From Gadus chalcogrammus (Eukaryota; Chordata; Actinopteri; Gadiformes; Gadidae), in contig NC_079419.1 in the NCBI RefSeq assembly GCF_026213295.1, positions 17,611,228 to 17,675,227 on the forward strand: 64,000 nt of DNA, given 5' to 3'. The notes beneath the pieces are model-generated. The model did not search any database. It was given only the letters and a program-made list of their open reading frames with translations, and was not told where the DNA came from. Each line of letters starts with the position of its first letter. Positions within the stretch are counted from its first letter, which is position 1. Below are positions 36,052-57,503 of the stretch, piece by piece. The position numbers and the translations under genes are program-made.

Positions 36052-36398
36052 CGCTCGGAGACATCCACCGCCTGACACGTGTGTTCGGGGGTGTGTGAGG
36101 CCGGAGAGGAATGGGGCGTGATGCGACAAGCAACGAGCTGACAGCTCCGTTACGGTTGTCTGTGGTCATTGTTAAACAGAGCAGCTGTTTTTAAGACCCG
36201 ATTTAAAAAGAAGAAGGGTCTTGATTGTCCTCTGTTTCCGTGTGTACCAATCCCCCTGTGGGCGTGAGTGGGTCTGATTGGGCTCGGGGGGGCTGCTCCC
36301 CTCTGGTACATTGATTGAGTAATCAGGGGGCACGGGTTAAACCAGCCATCTCCACCGCACTCAGGGAGAGGTTTCCTGCTTCATTATCTACAACTAAC

Positions 36399-36404
36399 AA
36401 TAAA
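36399..36404 (+). promoter_or_regulatory. rxfp3-like poly(A) signal candidate
   Basis: AATAAA occurs 348 bases after the receptor stop codon. Confidence 0.4.
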
Positions 36405-36849
36405 CAGGATTTAACACCACCACCCCCCTGTGTCACGAGGGCCGTTGTGTAGCAAATGTCCATGCCACACACTAGGGGACTTATTCTGGGCTCCTCCAGT
36501 CTAAGGGTGGTGGTGTAAAGTCGGGTTTATTCTTACAGTTGTAGATAACGAACATGGCAAGGGTGCCCTGCTGCCACGCAGAAGTATGCGTGGAGATGGC
36601 TGGTTTAACCTGTGCACACTGGTGGCTTCATGTGCAACAGGTGTGCAGCCTCACCCAGAGTCCATCCGACTCCACCAGGTGTTGGCTGATTAAACCAGCG
36701 AACACCCACCCACACCCACACACCCCCATTTGGAAAGAAAAGACACTGCAACTATACTGCAGGGAACAGCAACTCCTGAGATGAAGTCCTATTGTGCTAC
36801 AGTGTATCGTGCTCTACGTGTTTCTGTGTTTCCGTGTAGCTCGGCCTTC

Positions 36850-36965
36850 AGAGCATGGCCTGAGTGAGCACCACTGGGCTTAGGGGTTCAAATACCGCCC
36901 GGGCATACAGATGTGTATGCACTGATAGTAAGATGTGACAGATGCTTTGGAAAATAGTGTGAAAT
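36850..36965 (+). repeat. SINE-like fragment with box A/B-like motifs
   Basis: TGGCCTGAGTGAGC resembles box A and GGGGTTCAAATACC resembles box B. A GTGTATGCACTGATAG and GCTTTGGA tail resembles that of fish tRNA-derived SINEs. Confidence 0.4.
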
Positions 36966-39877
36966 AGGCTTCAGTGGTATGATTTCTGTTAAATAAGGAC
37001 GATTGGAGAAAAAACAATTGTTGATAATGGAGTTAGGGCGAGAAAACGTTATTTCTCTTAATATCTGCTTTGAATTGCATTGTTATTGTTACTGTCCTGT
37101 GTACCTCAATTTTAAATGTTTATCAAGAGACCCTTTATTTACATATGACAGGGCTGTCAATTTTCTCTTAAAACCTGATCCATTCATTCGTCACCATTCA
37201 AATACCGTTAAACAAGGAAGAGTGCCTATTTTTTTACATTGAAATGCCAAGCATCCAAACAGGCAGGTTATCCCCTCACCCAGACAATAAATCACAGCTC
37301 CTTAGCCTCTCACAAACCAAATAATATAAATGGAGCCCAAATTACTTCCACAGTCCCAGAAGAGCATTTATTCAGAAAGGTCAACAAGTCCAACGATATG
37401 AAGACAATGGCTTCCTTAAAATCAATGATTTTTTGACACTGCCATAGGGAATCAACGGACATCTGAAGACAACGGCAGAACTAAATCTGGATCTGAGTTA
37501 TTTAACTGTCCACAGATAGCATCATGGACATGCAAACGATTTGTCACACATAATGTAGCCCAGAGCCCCTCCCTAGCAATGATCTGTTGCTCTGCTAATT
37601 ACTGGATCGGAGGTCGGGAGGCTCTGGTCACAGACCGATATTCACTGGGTTCTCCCTTTGTTGGTGGCCAGCATGGTTCTGAAACAACATTGGTAACCAA
37701 GGGAACGGTATCCATAACTCCTTAACTGATAGTGTGGGGGGACAGGACTGAGTAAACAGCAGATGCCATTATTATTCTAAACTAGAAGTAGGGTCGTGCA
37801 TCCGGATGTTAAAGGCCTTCATTGAACGTTTTACTGAAGTACTAATTAAAAGTATTTTTTTTCATCACATTCGTCATCACATTCATTATCATCTTAATCT
37901 TGAATAAAACGTGTTGAGGAACTATTTTTAGTTTCATGATTTCCTCTTACTGATATAAAACGTTTTGTGCACTTAAAAAAAAAGGGTGAATAAAATTTGA
38001 TATTAACTCATATCTTTTAAACATGACTTTTTTCAGTGTTTGATAAAGACAGTAAAGTCAAATCATCCCATTCATATCCAAAGGAAAATATCTCTGTGGC
38101 ATTGGGCTTGGGCTAAAGTGAAGTTCCCCTATTACATTTTCCTGCAATGAAACATTACCTGAAATGGTACTCAGCTATACTTTCATCCTCACTCTTGTTT
38201 GCTTTGCATTAGACTGAGACTGTCTCACGCATTTTCCCCGTCTAAGTTAAGGAGGTGTTGTATGGTCTACCGCACACAACAGATAAAGTGCCCATTAAAA
38301 GCATCCATGGGTCAAATGTCAAACAAACACCTTTAGATGAATACTGAAAAACAAGTAAGTCTGACTTGACCAACGCTGCTAACAAGCATCCTTCACAAGG
38401 AAACAGCTAGACGCCTGTAATTTGCTCCTTTGCTCTACCAGAATATCCTCTGCTGAAGTGTCATGTAGTCGTAAGTCATGGCTGATCCTTGCTATATCAA
38501 ATTGTTTATGCAGTTGAGTACACTGCATAAATTGCAGAATTATTACAAAGAATGTGAACACATGAGAAGTGAGAAGAAATATGCTCGGCTGGGCAAAATG
38601 TCTTATCAATTATCTATAGTATATCCTATTATCCCCATTTTCACCAAGGGGAAAACCTTTCATAAATGATTTGTATTGATTTATAAATTTATTCGAACAT
38701 TATTCAACATGAGGATATCTGCAGTAAAAACGTAAAGATGTCTCTAGTCCAAATTAAACTGCATTTGAACTGCCTCTATTCAGTGATCAGAAACAGTTCT
38801 TTCTCTATTCAGAAGTCCTGATTGTATTCTATTTGAAGAACAACCTGTAAGTGTTCTCAGTCTGGAATGAATGATGTCTTGAACCTTCGCTTTCACTTTC
38901 CAACCGTGACAGGACATTTTGTCGGTAACTTCAAATATAATCTCACTGGGAGAACTCATAGCACATCTTAAAACCAATACCATCATCCTTAGAGCCATGA
39001 TGAGAATAGACACGTGATCTGTTGTGGGCGACTGCTTGAAAACTATATAATAATAATAAATATATATATCTATATACATACACACACACACACACATACC
39101 ATCATCAATCCTTCCCCCCCTGTGGTGTACTGCAGACCTTCAGCTGAGTCTGACATTATGCTATATGGCATGGGGAAAGGTTATCGCATTTAATCATAAA
39201 AAGATAAGACCACGCTGTGAATCGTATTCAAGAACTATACTTTTATCCTGAGACACGTATAATAAAAAAAGGTTTCAAGGGAACCAGTTAAGTGACAAAG
39301 ACTGTTTCCATAACAAGTACACATGGATAAAAAAATAAATGTCATTAACAATCAAATAAAACATTACAATTCTAACTAAATATACAAGGAAAACCCGCTC
39401 AAAGCACAGGTTGAGCTGACATCTCACTACGTTTATTAATGCTACCCCTGGTTTGAAGCACAAAGATGAGGTACTTCATCATGAGCAGGTGAACGAGAGC
39501 AGGAAAACAAAGCCAACCATAAACCCTCACCATTGGCATTGGACAGTGTTCTATCCAAAAGGCTCTTGAATACCTGTAGCTTTGTAATGGAACCATCAAG
39601 ACCTTCAGGGCACTTTATGCAAAGCTCTGCCCTCTCTTTTGTAAATGAACGGGTTTGTTTTGAACATGGTTTGTGAAGCCTCTGTATAATTGTGTGAGAT
39701 TGTTTACAGTTCCACTCTGTGTCCAAGGTTATTTTAGGGCAATTGCAATAACCAAAGAAAATGAACAGTGTTCTGGATGTAAAAACAATACAAAGAAAGT
39801 CTTTGCCTCATAGGACAGCTCACCACCAGCCCAATTTCCCGTTGGACCCTCTGGATAAAAGCAGATAAAAACAGTGG

Positions 39878-48707
<8,830 letters not shown>

Positions 48708-49951
48708 TCATGACTCCTCGTTGCCTGAGTCGTCTTCGTCATAGCAGCAGTCATCGTCCTCGTCCTCCAGGTCCTCGTCGTCATAGTAATCGTCGTAGAA
48801 GAGGTCAGAGCCTTCGTCAGCAGGGGGGGCGCGCGTGCGGACACAGTATTCGGCCAGAGTGGTGGGCACCTTCACGCCGTCTCTCTCCGCCTCAGCCTTG
48901 GTCGCCAACACCTGTTTTCTGAGGCGTGAAAAAAACATTATAAAAAATGGCAGATCCATTCACCTGCCACGCCATGACCGTCCTGTTGAGGTAGGTTCGT
49001 CAAGGGACAAACAAAATATTTTTGTGTCATTTTGAAAACTACCATATTGTACATCTCTCAATGTGCACTGGTGGTAGACATTAGGGCATTGTTTTACCGA
49101 ATGATCTCTGCGTATTCCCGGTCCTTGCCCTTGCTGTCCCTCCATTTACGGTACATGACGGAGGCGTCCACGTTGGCAGGAGAGAATGTGTTGGGCTCAT
49201 TCAGCAGAGAAATCACACTCAACAAAATGGTTCTGAGGACACAAGACGATCACAAGTGAGTTAATTAGCAGTTGGTGTATTGTAACCAGGAGAGAGCAGA
49301 ATGACGCCCCTACCTGACGTTTTGGGTTGGGTTCCATCTCTCAGAGGGCAGCTCCCCACTCTGAGGATCATCTATTGGAGGGTGAAGGATGGAGATACAC
49401 ACATCTCCATTCTACAAGGGAAGGAGATTGCACCAAACCACTGTTAATAATGGCCAATGCACTTTATTAACTAGCACACTATAATAGTAATCATTCCCCT
49501 GTTGATGAAAGCCCAAAACCTATATTATACGTTATAATAATTATTATAAAAAACTAAAAGCATGACACATCGGCTTACCTCATAGATGTTAGGATGCCAC
49601 ATCTTTGTAAGAAACCGGAAAGCAGGTGGGGAATAGGGATAGTCAATTGGGAACTTGAGCCGAGCCTGGAAAAGCAAAAACAAATTCAAACATGTAATAA
49701 ACATAGCGAGAAATAAAAGCAAGAACAATTACAGTTAAGTGGATAGATGCTCAACGTGAACCTACCTTAAAATAACCGCCTTCATAGTGTGTATTGGGAG
49801 GTCCAAAAATAGCAACTTCCCAGTTGTACAGGTCTGCCTCGTCTACTAGTGTGATTCTAAATCCCTCGACAGGCTCTTCCTGAAGACTTTTCATTTCCAG
49901 CATGAGGGCTTTTTGAGAGCTGGCTACATGTGTAGGAGCGTGTTGTGCCAT
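48708..49951 (-). CDS. cdc34: cdc34, SCF-type ubiquitin-conjugating enzyme E2 (UBE2R1), 5 exons
   Basis: E2 enzyme that builds K48-linked ubiquitin chains with SCF ligases, for example on CDK inhibitors at G1/S. Exons: 49951-49766, 49665-49579, 49411-49314, 49232-49098, 48918-48708; 238 residues, matching the family. UBC fold with [14 protein letters not shown] and the HPN motif ([20 protein letters not shown]), active-site Cys about residue 96. The Cdc34-specific acidic insertion [20 protein letters not shown] is present. The C-terminus is an acidic cullin-binding tail with [15 protein letters not shown] and the ending [24 protein letters not shown] and [11 protein letters not shown] fit CDC34 better than the paralogue UBE2R2. 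A GTG immediately precedes the start ATG but is not needed as a start. Confidence 0.96.
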
Positions 49952-51146
49952 CACTGTACGATTAACCTGATGACGAAATTATATGCTCGAGTAAAACCCT
50001 ATGTGGCAACCGAGAAAACACGTCCTTTGTTTACAAGAGCCCGACTCTGAACAGGCCAAACCTAACCAGCTGCGCTTGTGAAAATCAAACGCCCTTTTCA
50101 CAAATATGAACACCAATCACGACAAATATCAAACTATTAAATCGTCACCAAGGGACCAAACCATTTTGACTGAATCGCGGACCAGCAGTACTAGACCACC
50201 GACCTGGAAAGACAGCTGCGGATAAGCTTTAAATCTAACGATAGCGTCTGGCTAATGGGAGCTAACAAGCTCTCCCGTGTCGCCCAACTGAACCCGAGGG
50301 TCCAATATTTGCAAACTTGCTTTTGGAATGACGGTCTAACCAGCAAAATCACTATAACTGTATTTTGACTCAGAATCAAAGTTATGAACCAAATTGTTGA
50401 GGTGAAAAATAAATGCTGTCCGACCAACAACTGGGTGAATGAAGAATGTTTCTGAAAGGAATCCCCTTTCCCTTCAAAACAGTCCACGGAATGCATTGCA
50501 TGCCGGGAATTTGAGTTAAATTGTACAAAACAATCATATACCTATTTTTCAACAATCTCTAAAGTTAATTATAATAACATAACATTGAGATGTACGTCAA
50601 TCAGTCGTATTGTTTTACTTTTTAACGTCCATAAATATTTATTACAAATGTAAGTTGATGCATAATGTGAGGTTTTAGAACTACATTTGCTACTTCCTGT
50701 CATTATGACAACGAAATGTTGTTTGTTTCTAAAAAAAGCAGTTTTAACACCACCTTTCAAAACGAAGTGTACAGATTTGAAAGAAAAAAAATGCACATCT
50801 TAACTAGATGGGCTTCGCTCATAACCGATTAGCACAAATAATTATCAAATAAAATGTAACTCTTGGCTTTTTGATGACGCATAAATTACGCGACTACTAT
50901 GCGAAAGTCCCCATGATAACTTTTCCATTCGCCTGAGCAATAAAGCCCAAATTCAATCATTTAGAAAATAATTCATGAAGAAAAATATGAATTACATGCT
51001 TTTTTAACTCAATCTACCTTCAATAAACCAATTGCCAATTAACGATATTTCCCTGAAAATAAAACATTTTCCCACGCAGTAGCAAAGGGTCCTATATACG
51101 CGACGGAGAACAAGCGGGACCCAATAATAAGAAATCTAAATTCGCC
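49952..51146. other. cdc34-cactin divergent intergenic region
   Basis: A 1.2-kb head-to-head spacer, AT-rich in the middle. It contains a ZNF143-like site at about 50,493-50,516 and a TATA-like CTATATACGCG at about 51,092, 50 bases before the cactin start. Confidence 0.5.
50493..50516 (-). promoter_or_regulatory. ZNF143/SBS-like site
   Basis: On the minus strand ACTCAAATTCCCGGCATGCA, followed by ATGC, resembles the ZNF143 (SBS) consensus TTCCCRGCATGC. It sits in the cdc34/cactin divergent spacer, where such sites commonly mark bidirectional promoters. Confidence 0.45.
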
Positions 51147-52502
51147 ATGGAGTCGAAAAGAAGACGTCGGTCTCGGTCAAGATCTCGAAGTTGGAACCGA
51201 GAATCCAAGAACCGAACCAGACAGAGCAGATCACGATCTGCCGAGAGAAGCGAGGTACGCAATCGCTCTGTGGATCGGAAGCGATCTGTCCGTCGGAGCG
51301 GACGCTCCGGGAGTCGAGGTTCCACCAGCAACCGCGGATCACCGCCGCGTCGACAGTGGCCTAAAAACAGAGGCCGTTCTGGATCCCGGAGCGATTCAGA
51401 AAGCGATAAACAAGCCAAAAGACGTTTTAAAAGCAGATCAAGGGATCGATCCGGGTAAATATGCTTTGCAATACATGTATTTATAAAAATAACTTTCCAG
51501 AAACCTACTTTGTCTGCAGGGAAAGCTCAATCACTTGTATGCCATTAACGTCAAATATGGTTTATATTCCAGTTCTGATTCGGATGAGCAAACGTCACGA
51601 AGACCAAAGGATAAAGGGGTCCGACGAGAAGCAAAAAGAGAAATAAGGAGAGAGAGGTCTAAATCTTGTTCGGATTCAAGCGTGGAGAACAGGGAACTGA
51701 GAAAACGGAGGAGTCTTAGTAAAGGAAGCCCCGCCAAAGACAGACGCAAGAGAGAGGTGGAGAAGGAAAGGCTGAGGAGCAGCAGTAGAGATCTTGATAT
51801 TAGACGAGACAGAGATAGAATCCCAGAGGTAAAACAACGCAGTGTTGACCGGGAGCATGGCGGCAGGGAGAGAAGCAGAGGGAAGGGTGAAGAAGACCGG
51901 CGGAGGCCACGGTCTGCGTCAGCCGAGTCCTCAGACAGCTCCGGGTCAGATCGCAAGGGCCGCAAACGCTCCCCAGAACCTAAGCATGAAGACAAGGAGG
52001 AAACAAAAAAACAGAAAGACATGCTGAAAGCCCTGGAGACGCCGGAGGAGAAGAGGGCCAGGAGACTGGCCAAGAAGGAGGCAAAGGAAAGAAAAAAGAG
52101 AGAGAAGATGGGCTGGAGCGAGGAGTATATGGGATACACCAATGCAGACAATCCCTTTGGGGACAACAACTTGCTCGGTACATTCAAATGGCAAAAGGTG
52201 AGCGCAGGAATAGAGACATTTTGGGGTTTGTAAAATACATGTTATTGTTATTTGTTATTTGGTGTTGAGCATTACTGTCGTACACATTTTCAGGCATTGG
52301 AAATGAAAGGCATTGGTCACCTTGGAGAGAAGCAGCTGAAGGACAGAAACAAACAGATCCAAGAAGATAACCGCAGAGAGCTTCAGAAGGTATGGTTGGC
52401 TTGTAGTTCCTACGTCAATATACACACACGTTGCTGATTGTCCTAATAATTGATGTGTCTTGTTCAAAATGTTGTTTAATCACAGAGCTCAATGCTTCTC
52501 AA

Positions 52503-52545
<43 letters not shown>

Positions 52546-53641
52546 TGTGCGCAATAGCAGAGGGGAGTCCTTTTGAAAATATACTCATTATTTATATTAT
52601 TATTATTTACCCTGACACTGTTGTGTTGTAGACTACCTCAAATGTGTATTGTATGCATTGAGACACCAAAATAACCCCTGGAAATCCCTTTTTGTGTTCA
52701 TATAGGTAAAACAGCTGCGCTTGGAGAGGGAGAGGGAGAAGGCCATGAGGGAGACGGAGCTTGAGGTTCTGCAGAGGGAGAAGGAGGCGGAGCACTTCAA
52801 GACCTGGGCAGAACAGGAAGACAACTTCCACCTGCATCAGGCCAAGCTACGGTCAGTCGCCACCGGCGCCACTCGTCCCAACTCTACCTCTGGGCTTTCA
52901 CCTTAGAAACAGCTGGATTAAAGTAATCTGCCGTATGACAACGTGCAATGACAATAAACCATTGCGTTATTCCTAACTCTCAATATATTACTAACTTGAG
53001 ATATATTGCATTTCCTTACTTATCCTAATATGATTTAGCAAAATCTTGGTCGACCAATCAATTGGTCGATAGGGAAGGAATTATCTCAATTAATTGGATG
53101 GGCCACAGTGCATTTTACTCCATCTGCTAGATTTAAGGCCCAATCCCATTTCTACCCGTTACCCCTTCCCCTTACCCTTTCAAAACAAGGGGGAGGGGTA
53201 AGGGGAAGGGGTAAGGGTTAGAAATTGGATTGGGCCTAAATATCACGTTATTTAGGCCCAGGGGGAAGGGGTAAGGTTGTGTTTAATTAAATGGGTCGCA
53301 ATGGATGGTGCTTCATTCATGCTAAGGGGCCAATTTGGATATGTTCACACTTAAACCTATCGACTAAACACACTTAACCCCCGCCATTGTCCGACTGATT
53401 AAAATTTGATTGGACAAGTGCATAATTATAGACTAACCGTCCAGAACTTGATAGCCCTCTGTTTTTCTTTCCAGATCCAAGATCCGTATCCGCGACGGAC
53501 GTGCCAAGCCCATCGACCTGCTGGCCAAGTACATCAGCGCCGAGGACGACGACCTGGCGGTGGAGATGCACGAACCATACACCTTCCTCAACGGGCTCAC
53601 CGTCACCGACATGGACGACCTGCTCGAGGACATCAAGGTAC

Positions 53642-53676
<35 letters not shown>

Positions 53677-56600
53677 ACTGCTGTGTGTGTTACTGTCGTG
53701 TGTGGGTCATTTCTATCATTGGTGGTGATGCGTTATACTTGTTTCTCAAACAACCTTTTGACCTCCTAGGTTTACATGGAGCTGGAGCAGGGAAAGAACG
53801 TGGACTTCTGGAGAGACATGACCATCATCACTGAAGACGAGATCATCAAACTCAGGAAGCTGGAGGCTTCTGGAAAAGGACCAGGTACAGAATATCAGAC
53901 AAAATGCATGTCGAGGAAAATATGTTATGATTATAAATGTATTATTTTTATAATTTCTGACTGTTCCTTGCTTTACCATTGTGAGATGTATACAAACTGG
54001 TTATCGTCTTGAATGTTTCTTTGAGTAATTCTGATCGTCTGCCTCTTGCAGTGAGGGTCCTTAAATCAAGACACACTGTCACAATGCTGTGCACGGCTGT
54101 ACTTTCTCCCAACTCACCCCCCCCATTCGCTGCTCTCTGGTTTCCAGTGGACCGCCGCGACGGTATCAACACCTCGGTGACCATCGACGTACAGATGGTG
54201 TTCAAGGGGAAGACGTACAGCCAGCTGCAGGCCATGAACATGAACATCGACTCCAAGATCCGACAGGGGGGCTCCAACCTGGACATCGGCTACTGGGAGA
54301 GCCTGCTGCAGCAGGTCCGGGTGTTCATGGCGAGGGCCAGGTACGTGTTTGATGTCCCACAATGTGGCCATGTAGTTACCCCAATGGCCCATTCATCTCC
54401 CCCGAAGTGGGGATGAATGAAAAGCACGTATTTAAATAGCTGAAGATAATGATATATTTTTTAATGATTTTTGGTTATGTTTTAGATTGAGGGAGAGGCA
54501 CCAGGACGTCCTGCGCCAAAAGCTCTTCAAACTGAAACAGGAACAAGGAGTGGAAAGTGAGCCGCTGTTCCCCATCATCAAGGAGGAGCCGGAGCTGGAA
54601 GAGGAGGCGGCTGCGTATGTCACACACATGCACACACAATTCCCATGTTCAAACTCAAATGTTAGGTATGAAGATAGTACATCACCAAATGTGTTTATTA
54701 GTGCTGTCAAGCGATTAAAATATTTAATCACATTAATGTCATAGTTAACTCGCGATTAATCGCGCATTCTTTTCTATTCTAAATATCCCTTGATTTCGTG
54801 CTGCCAGCCTTTTAGTGAGATCAGAGAGTGTTGAGAAGGACAGTAATAAAATATATTTGGTAAGATGGATATAAGAAGAGAGACCCGCAGTGAATTCAAC
54901 CCGTTCCACTTGACATCGGGTGGGTGCATGACAGTGGTAGGCCTACCGTAGAACTTCAATAGCCCAGGCTTTTATTTGTTTCAATCACTGAATTTTTGAA
55001 CAAAACTGTTGCTCAGCAAAGATGGAAAATACTATAACATTTCTTATTTAAACCAGTATGAATATTCCTATCGTACGTAGGGCTATACACATTACCAGGC
55101 TATCGAATAACACACACGCACACGCTGGCAGAGTGGTAATCGGGAGAGTTCCCGGTGGGCCGTTAGCGTTTGGCTAAGCTGGCTTCGAGTGGAACGTTAT
55201 TCGTTTCGGGGCAGTCAGGCTGATTACTGCGGGATAACAATATTGCGTTTATAAAAGTTCCTTGCAGCGCCGCCCGGCAGCCTGAGCTGTTCGCCCGCAA
55301 CCTCTCAGTGTTGCGTCTGTTGACAAACTGTCAACGTCGCAACCAGGTCGATTCTGTCTAGAGGGGAGTAACTGAGCGACCCCTCCCGAAGTGGTACAGC
55401 CCAGGTGGGCCTTGAACTGCGATTAGTCAGAAAGACATAACAGCTAATGACAAGATTGAACCCTCGTGCAGGCTCGAACAGAGTGACACACGCACACTTT
55501 TAAGGAGATTTTCAGCCACTCCGTATCCTTGCTTGCCCCAACAAGTTTGTGTGGCGTGCTTGTTTTGTTTCCGGTGTAGCTAGATCCGGTATGGTGTTGT
55601 AGATTTTCTAACGTGACTAGTTGTTGCTAGACAGCAGGTGAAAAGACTCCAACGTTGGCCAAGCCAAAAGAGCGTTAATCGCACAATAACGCTGTTAATA
55701 ACGCGTTAAACTGACAGCACTAGTGTTGATACAAAATCTGCACTATACTGCAGCTATTTACTCTGTAAATAATATCGAAACTAGAAAGTTTATCTTGAAT
55801 AAAGCACCTCAATCCATACAGGCAATGTTTCTCTATAAATGGTTCTGCACAGCTATAACTGTAGCTACTACTTGGGCCACTAGAGGCTGCTAATGGGTAA
55901 GGACAACTGACATGGTGCAGGTTTAAATGTGATGGCAATACAGTAAATAACAATCCAAAAGCCTTTTCTGACCGTTTCCCTGTGTTTTGTGTGTCGCCCG
56001 TGTGTCTCGTGGAGCAGCAGTGGGAGGAGGGGCGTAGAGGCGGGGCCCTCATCGCCCTCCGCCGGGCCCAGCGGGGACGCTGCCACGGGGGAGCCCGACG
56101 GCGAGGAGGCCGGCACCTCCGGAGAGGGCCAGAAGAAGGACGGGGACGAGAAGGAGGGCGAGGGCGAGAAGGAGGGCGAGGAGAAGGAGGAGGCGGTGCT
56201 GACGGAGGAGGACCTGATCCAGCAGAGCCAGGCGGAGTATGACTCGGGCCGCTACAGCCCCACGCTGCTCACCGCCTCCGAGCTGCCGCTGGACGCCCAC
56301 ACCATCACGGCCGACGAGAACCAGCAGAGGCTGCGCCTGGCCCGCACGCGGCTGCAGGTCACCGGTAAGACGAGACGAGCCTGCACAACTATCACATACT
56401 TCTACTTACACTCCTATCCACGACTCAAAGTAGTTGGATGCGTGCGTCTTTAGAGGAGCAGGTAGGGGTCAGGCACCTCACTGGACTACCTCCTGCCCCC
56501 AGACCAGGCCTTCTTACAGAATGTCCATTTTTTTGAGCCTGTTACTATTTGAGCCCATTATTAATGAATCCGGTCTCTTTAATATTCCAAGTGCTTCCAA

Positions 56601-57290
56601 CTTGTCCTAGCACAAACCAAGAAGCTAAAATACATTTTTATTTTATAACTTTTAATAGTTACTTCACCTAACAGTTTAACTTCTTCTTACAATATATCCC
56701 ACGATATTTTAGTAGGATATACTGTACCGTTCATGTTCTTCCATTCCAGTATATATGTGCCTGTCCTGTCCTCACCCCTAGCCTGTTTCTGATTTTCAGG
56801 GGACGTGGGTGAAAGCGCAGAGGACGCGTTTGTCCGCCGCGCCAAGCAGGGCATGGGCAACGACGAGGCCCAGTTCAGCGTGGAGCTGCCCCTCACGGGC
56901 AAGATGTACCTGTGGGCCGACAAGTACCGGCCCCGCAAGCCCCGCTTCTTCAACAGGGTGCACACCGGCTTCGAGTGGAACAAGTACAATCAGACCCATT
57001 ATGACTTTGACAACCCGCCGCCCAAGATCGTGCAGGGCTACAAGTTCAACATCTTCTACCCCGACCTGATCAACAAGCGCTCCACGCCGCAGTACTTCCT
57101 GGAGCCCAGTCCCGACAACAAGGACTTTGGCATCCTGCGGTTCCACGCGGGCCCCCCCTACGAGGACATAGCGTTCAAGATCGTCAACAGGGAGTGGGAG
57201 TACTCCCATCGTCACGGCTTCCGCTGTCAGTTTGCCAACGGGATCTTCCAGCTGTGGTTCCACTTTAAGAGATACCGCTACAGGAGATAA
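51147..57290 (+). CDS. cactin: cactin, spliceosome C-complex protein, 10 exons, complete
   Basis: Nuclear RS-rich protein needed for pre-mRNA splicing and sister-chromatid cohesion; first known as a Cactus/IkB interactor, with negative effects on NF-kB and TLR signalling. Exons: 51147-51454, 51573-52197, 52294-52389, 52706-52851, 53475-53637, 53770-53884, 54148-54340, 54486-54614, 56018-56364, 56800-57290; 870 residues (human about 758). Residues 1-270 are Arg/Ser-rich. Then KMGWSEEYMGYTNADNPFGD and the conserved middle domain (KIRIRDGRAKPIDLLAKYIS, YTFLNGLTVTDMDDLLEDIK, QGGSNLDIGYWESLL). Exon 9 has a Glu/Lys-Gly repeat. The C-terminal domain runs from KYRPRKPRFFNRVHTGFEWN to GIFQLWFHFKRYRYRR, the diagnostic cactin end. 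Exon 9 and exon 10 are much more GC-rich than the introns. Intron 8 carries a hAT-like insertion. Confidence 0.97.
52509..52548. repeat. (GT)n microsatellite
   Basis: GT dinucleotide array in cactin intron 3. Confidence 0.9.
53136..53237. repeat. 102-bp foldback palindrome (MITE-like)
   Basis: Arms of about 46 bases beginning AGGCCCAATCCCATTTCTAC are inverted copies of each other with few mismatches and a very short centre, rich in TACCCCTTCCCC. A partial third arm (AGGCCCAGGGGGAAGGGG) follows at about 53,254. It lies in cactin intron 4. Confidence 0.8.
53643..53677. repeat. (GT)n microsatellite just after the cactin exon 5 donor
   Basis: The intron starts GTACAGTGTGTTTGTGTG, so a (UG)n run begins within 6 bases of the 5' splice site at 53637/53638. 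Confidence 0.9.
54699..55722. mobile_element. non-autonomous hAT-like DNA transposon in cactin intron 8
   Basis: Termini TAGTGCTGTCAAGCG and, at the right, CTGACAGCACTA are inverted. The flanking octamers GTGTTTAT (54,691-54,698) and GTGTTGAT (55,723-55,730) match at 7 of 8 positions, the 8-bp target duplication typical of hAT elements. The ends also carry internal TTAATCGCGATTAATCGC-type repeats known from fish elements. The 1,024-base interior has no transposase. Confidence 0.8.
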
Positions 57291-57463
57291 GCTGGAACGA
57301 GCTGCTACTCGCTGTTTACACCAGCCGACGTCTCCTCAGTGTTTTATCGTTTTCACTTTTATTCCTTAGCAGCTGGTGGCTGTTTAAAAAACTGCCGTAA
57401 TGTCTAACCGTTTTGAAATTACTGTTTTGAAAAGTTATTTTTATTGTATCCCTCCAGTGATTG

Positions 57464-57469
57464 ATTAAA
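57464..57469 (+). promoter_or_regulatory. cactin poly(A) signal (ATTAAA)
   Basis: ATTAAA occurs 174 bases after the cactin stop codon. Confidence 0.5.
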
Positions 57470-57497
57470 AAGATGGTTCTTTTGCAACGGTTCTTTT

Positions 57498-57503
57498 TTT
57501 ATT
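57498..57503 (-). promoter_or_regulatory. sema4 poly(A) signal candidate
   Basis: TTTATT on the plus strand gives AATAAA on the minus strand, 542 bases past the semaphorin stop codon and only about 30 bases from the cactin signal. Confidence 0.45.

Larger units (their letters stand above)
36052..39877. other. rxfp3-like-sirt6 tail-to-tail intergenic region
   Basis: Convergent 3' regions of the receptor and sirt6. A SINE-like fragment lies at 36,850-36,965. A TTTATT at 39,432-39,437 (AATAAA on the minus strand) could end sirt6. Otherwise AT-rich with no recognised gene. Confidence 0.5.

Noticed and set aside
35551..36129. 192-codon minus-strand frame
   Set aside because: Shadow of the GC-rich third exon of the receptor gene.
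51531..52187. 218-codon Ser/Leu-rich minus-strand frame
   Set aside because: Antisense of the Arg/Ser-rich cactin exon 2.
56795..57263. 155-codon minus-strand frame
   Set aside because: Antisense shadow of cactin exon 10.
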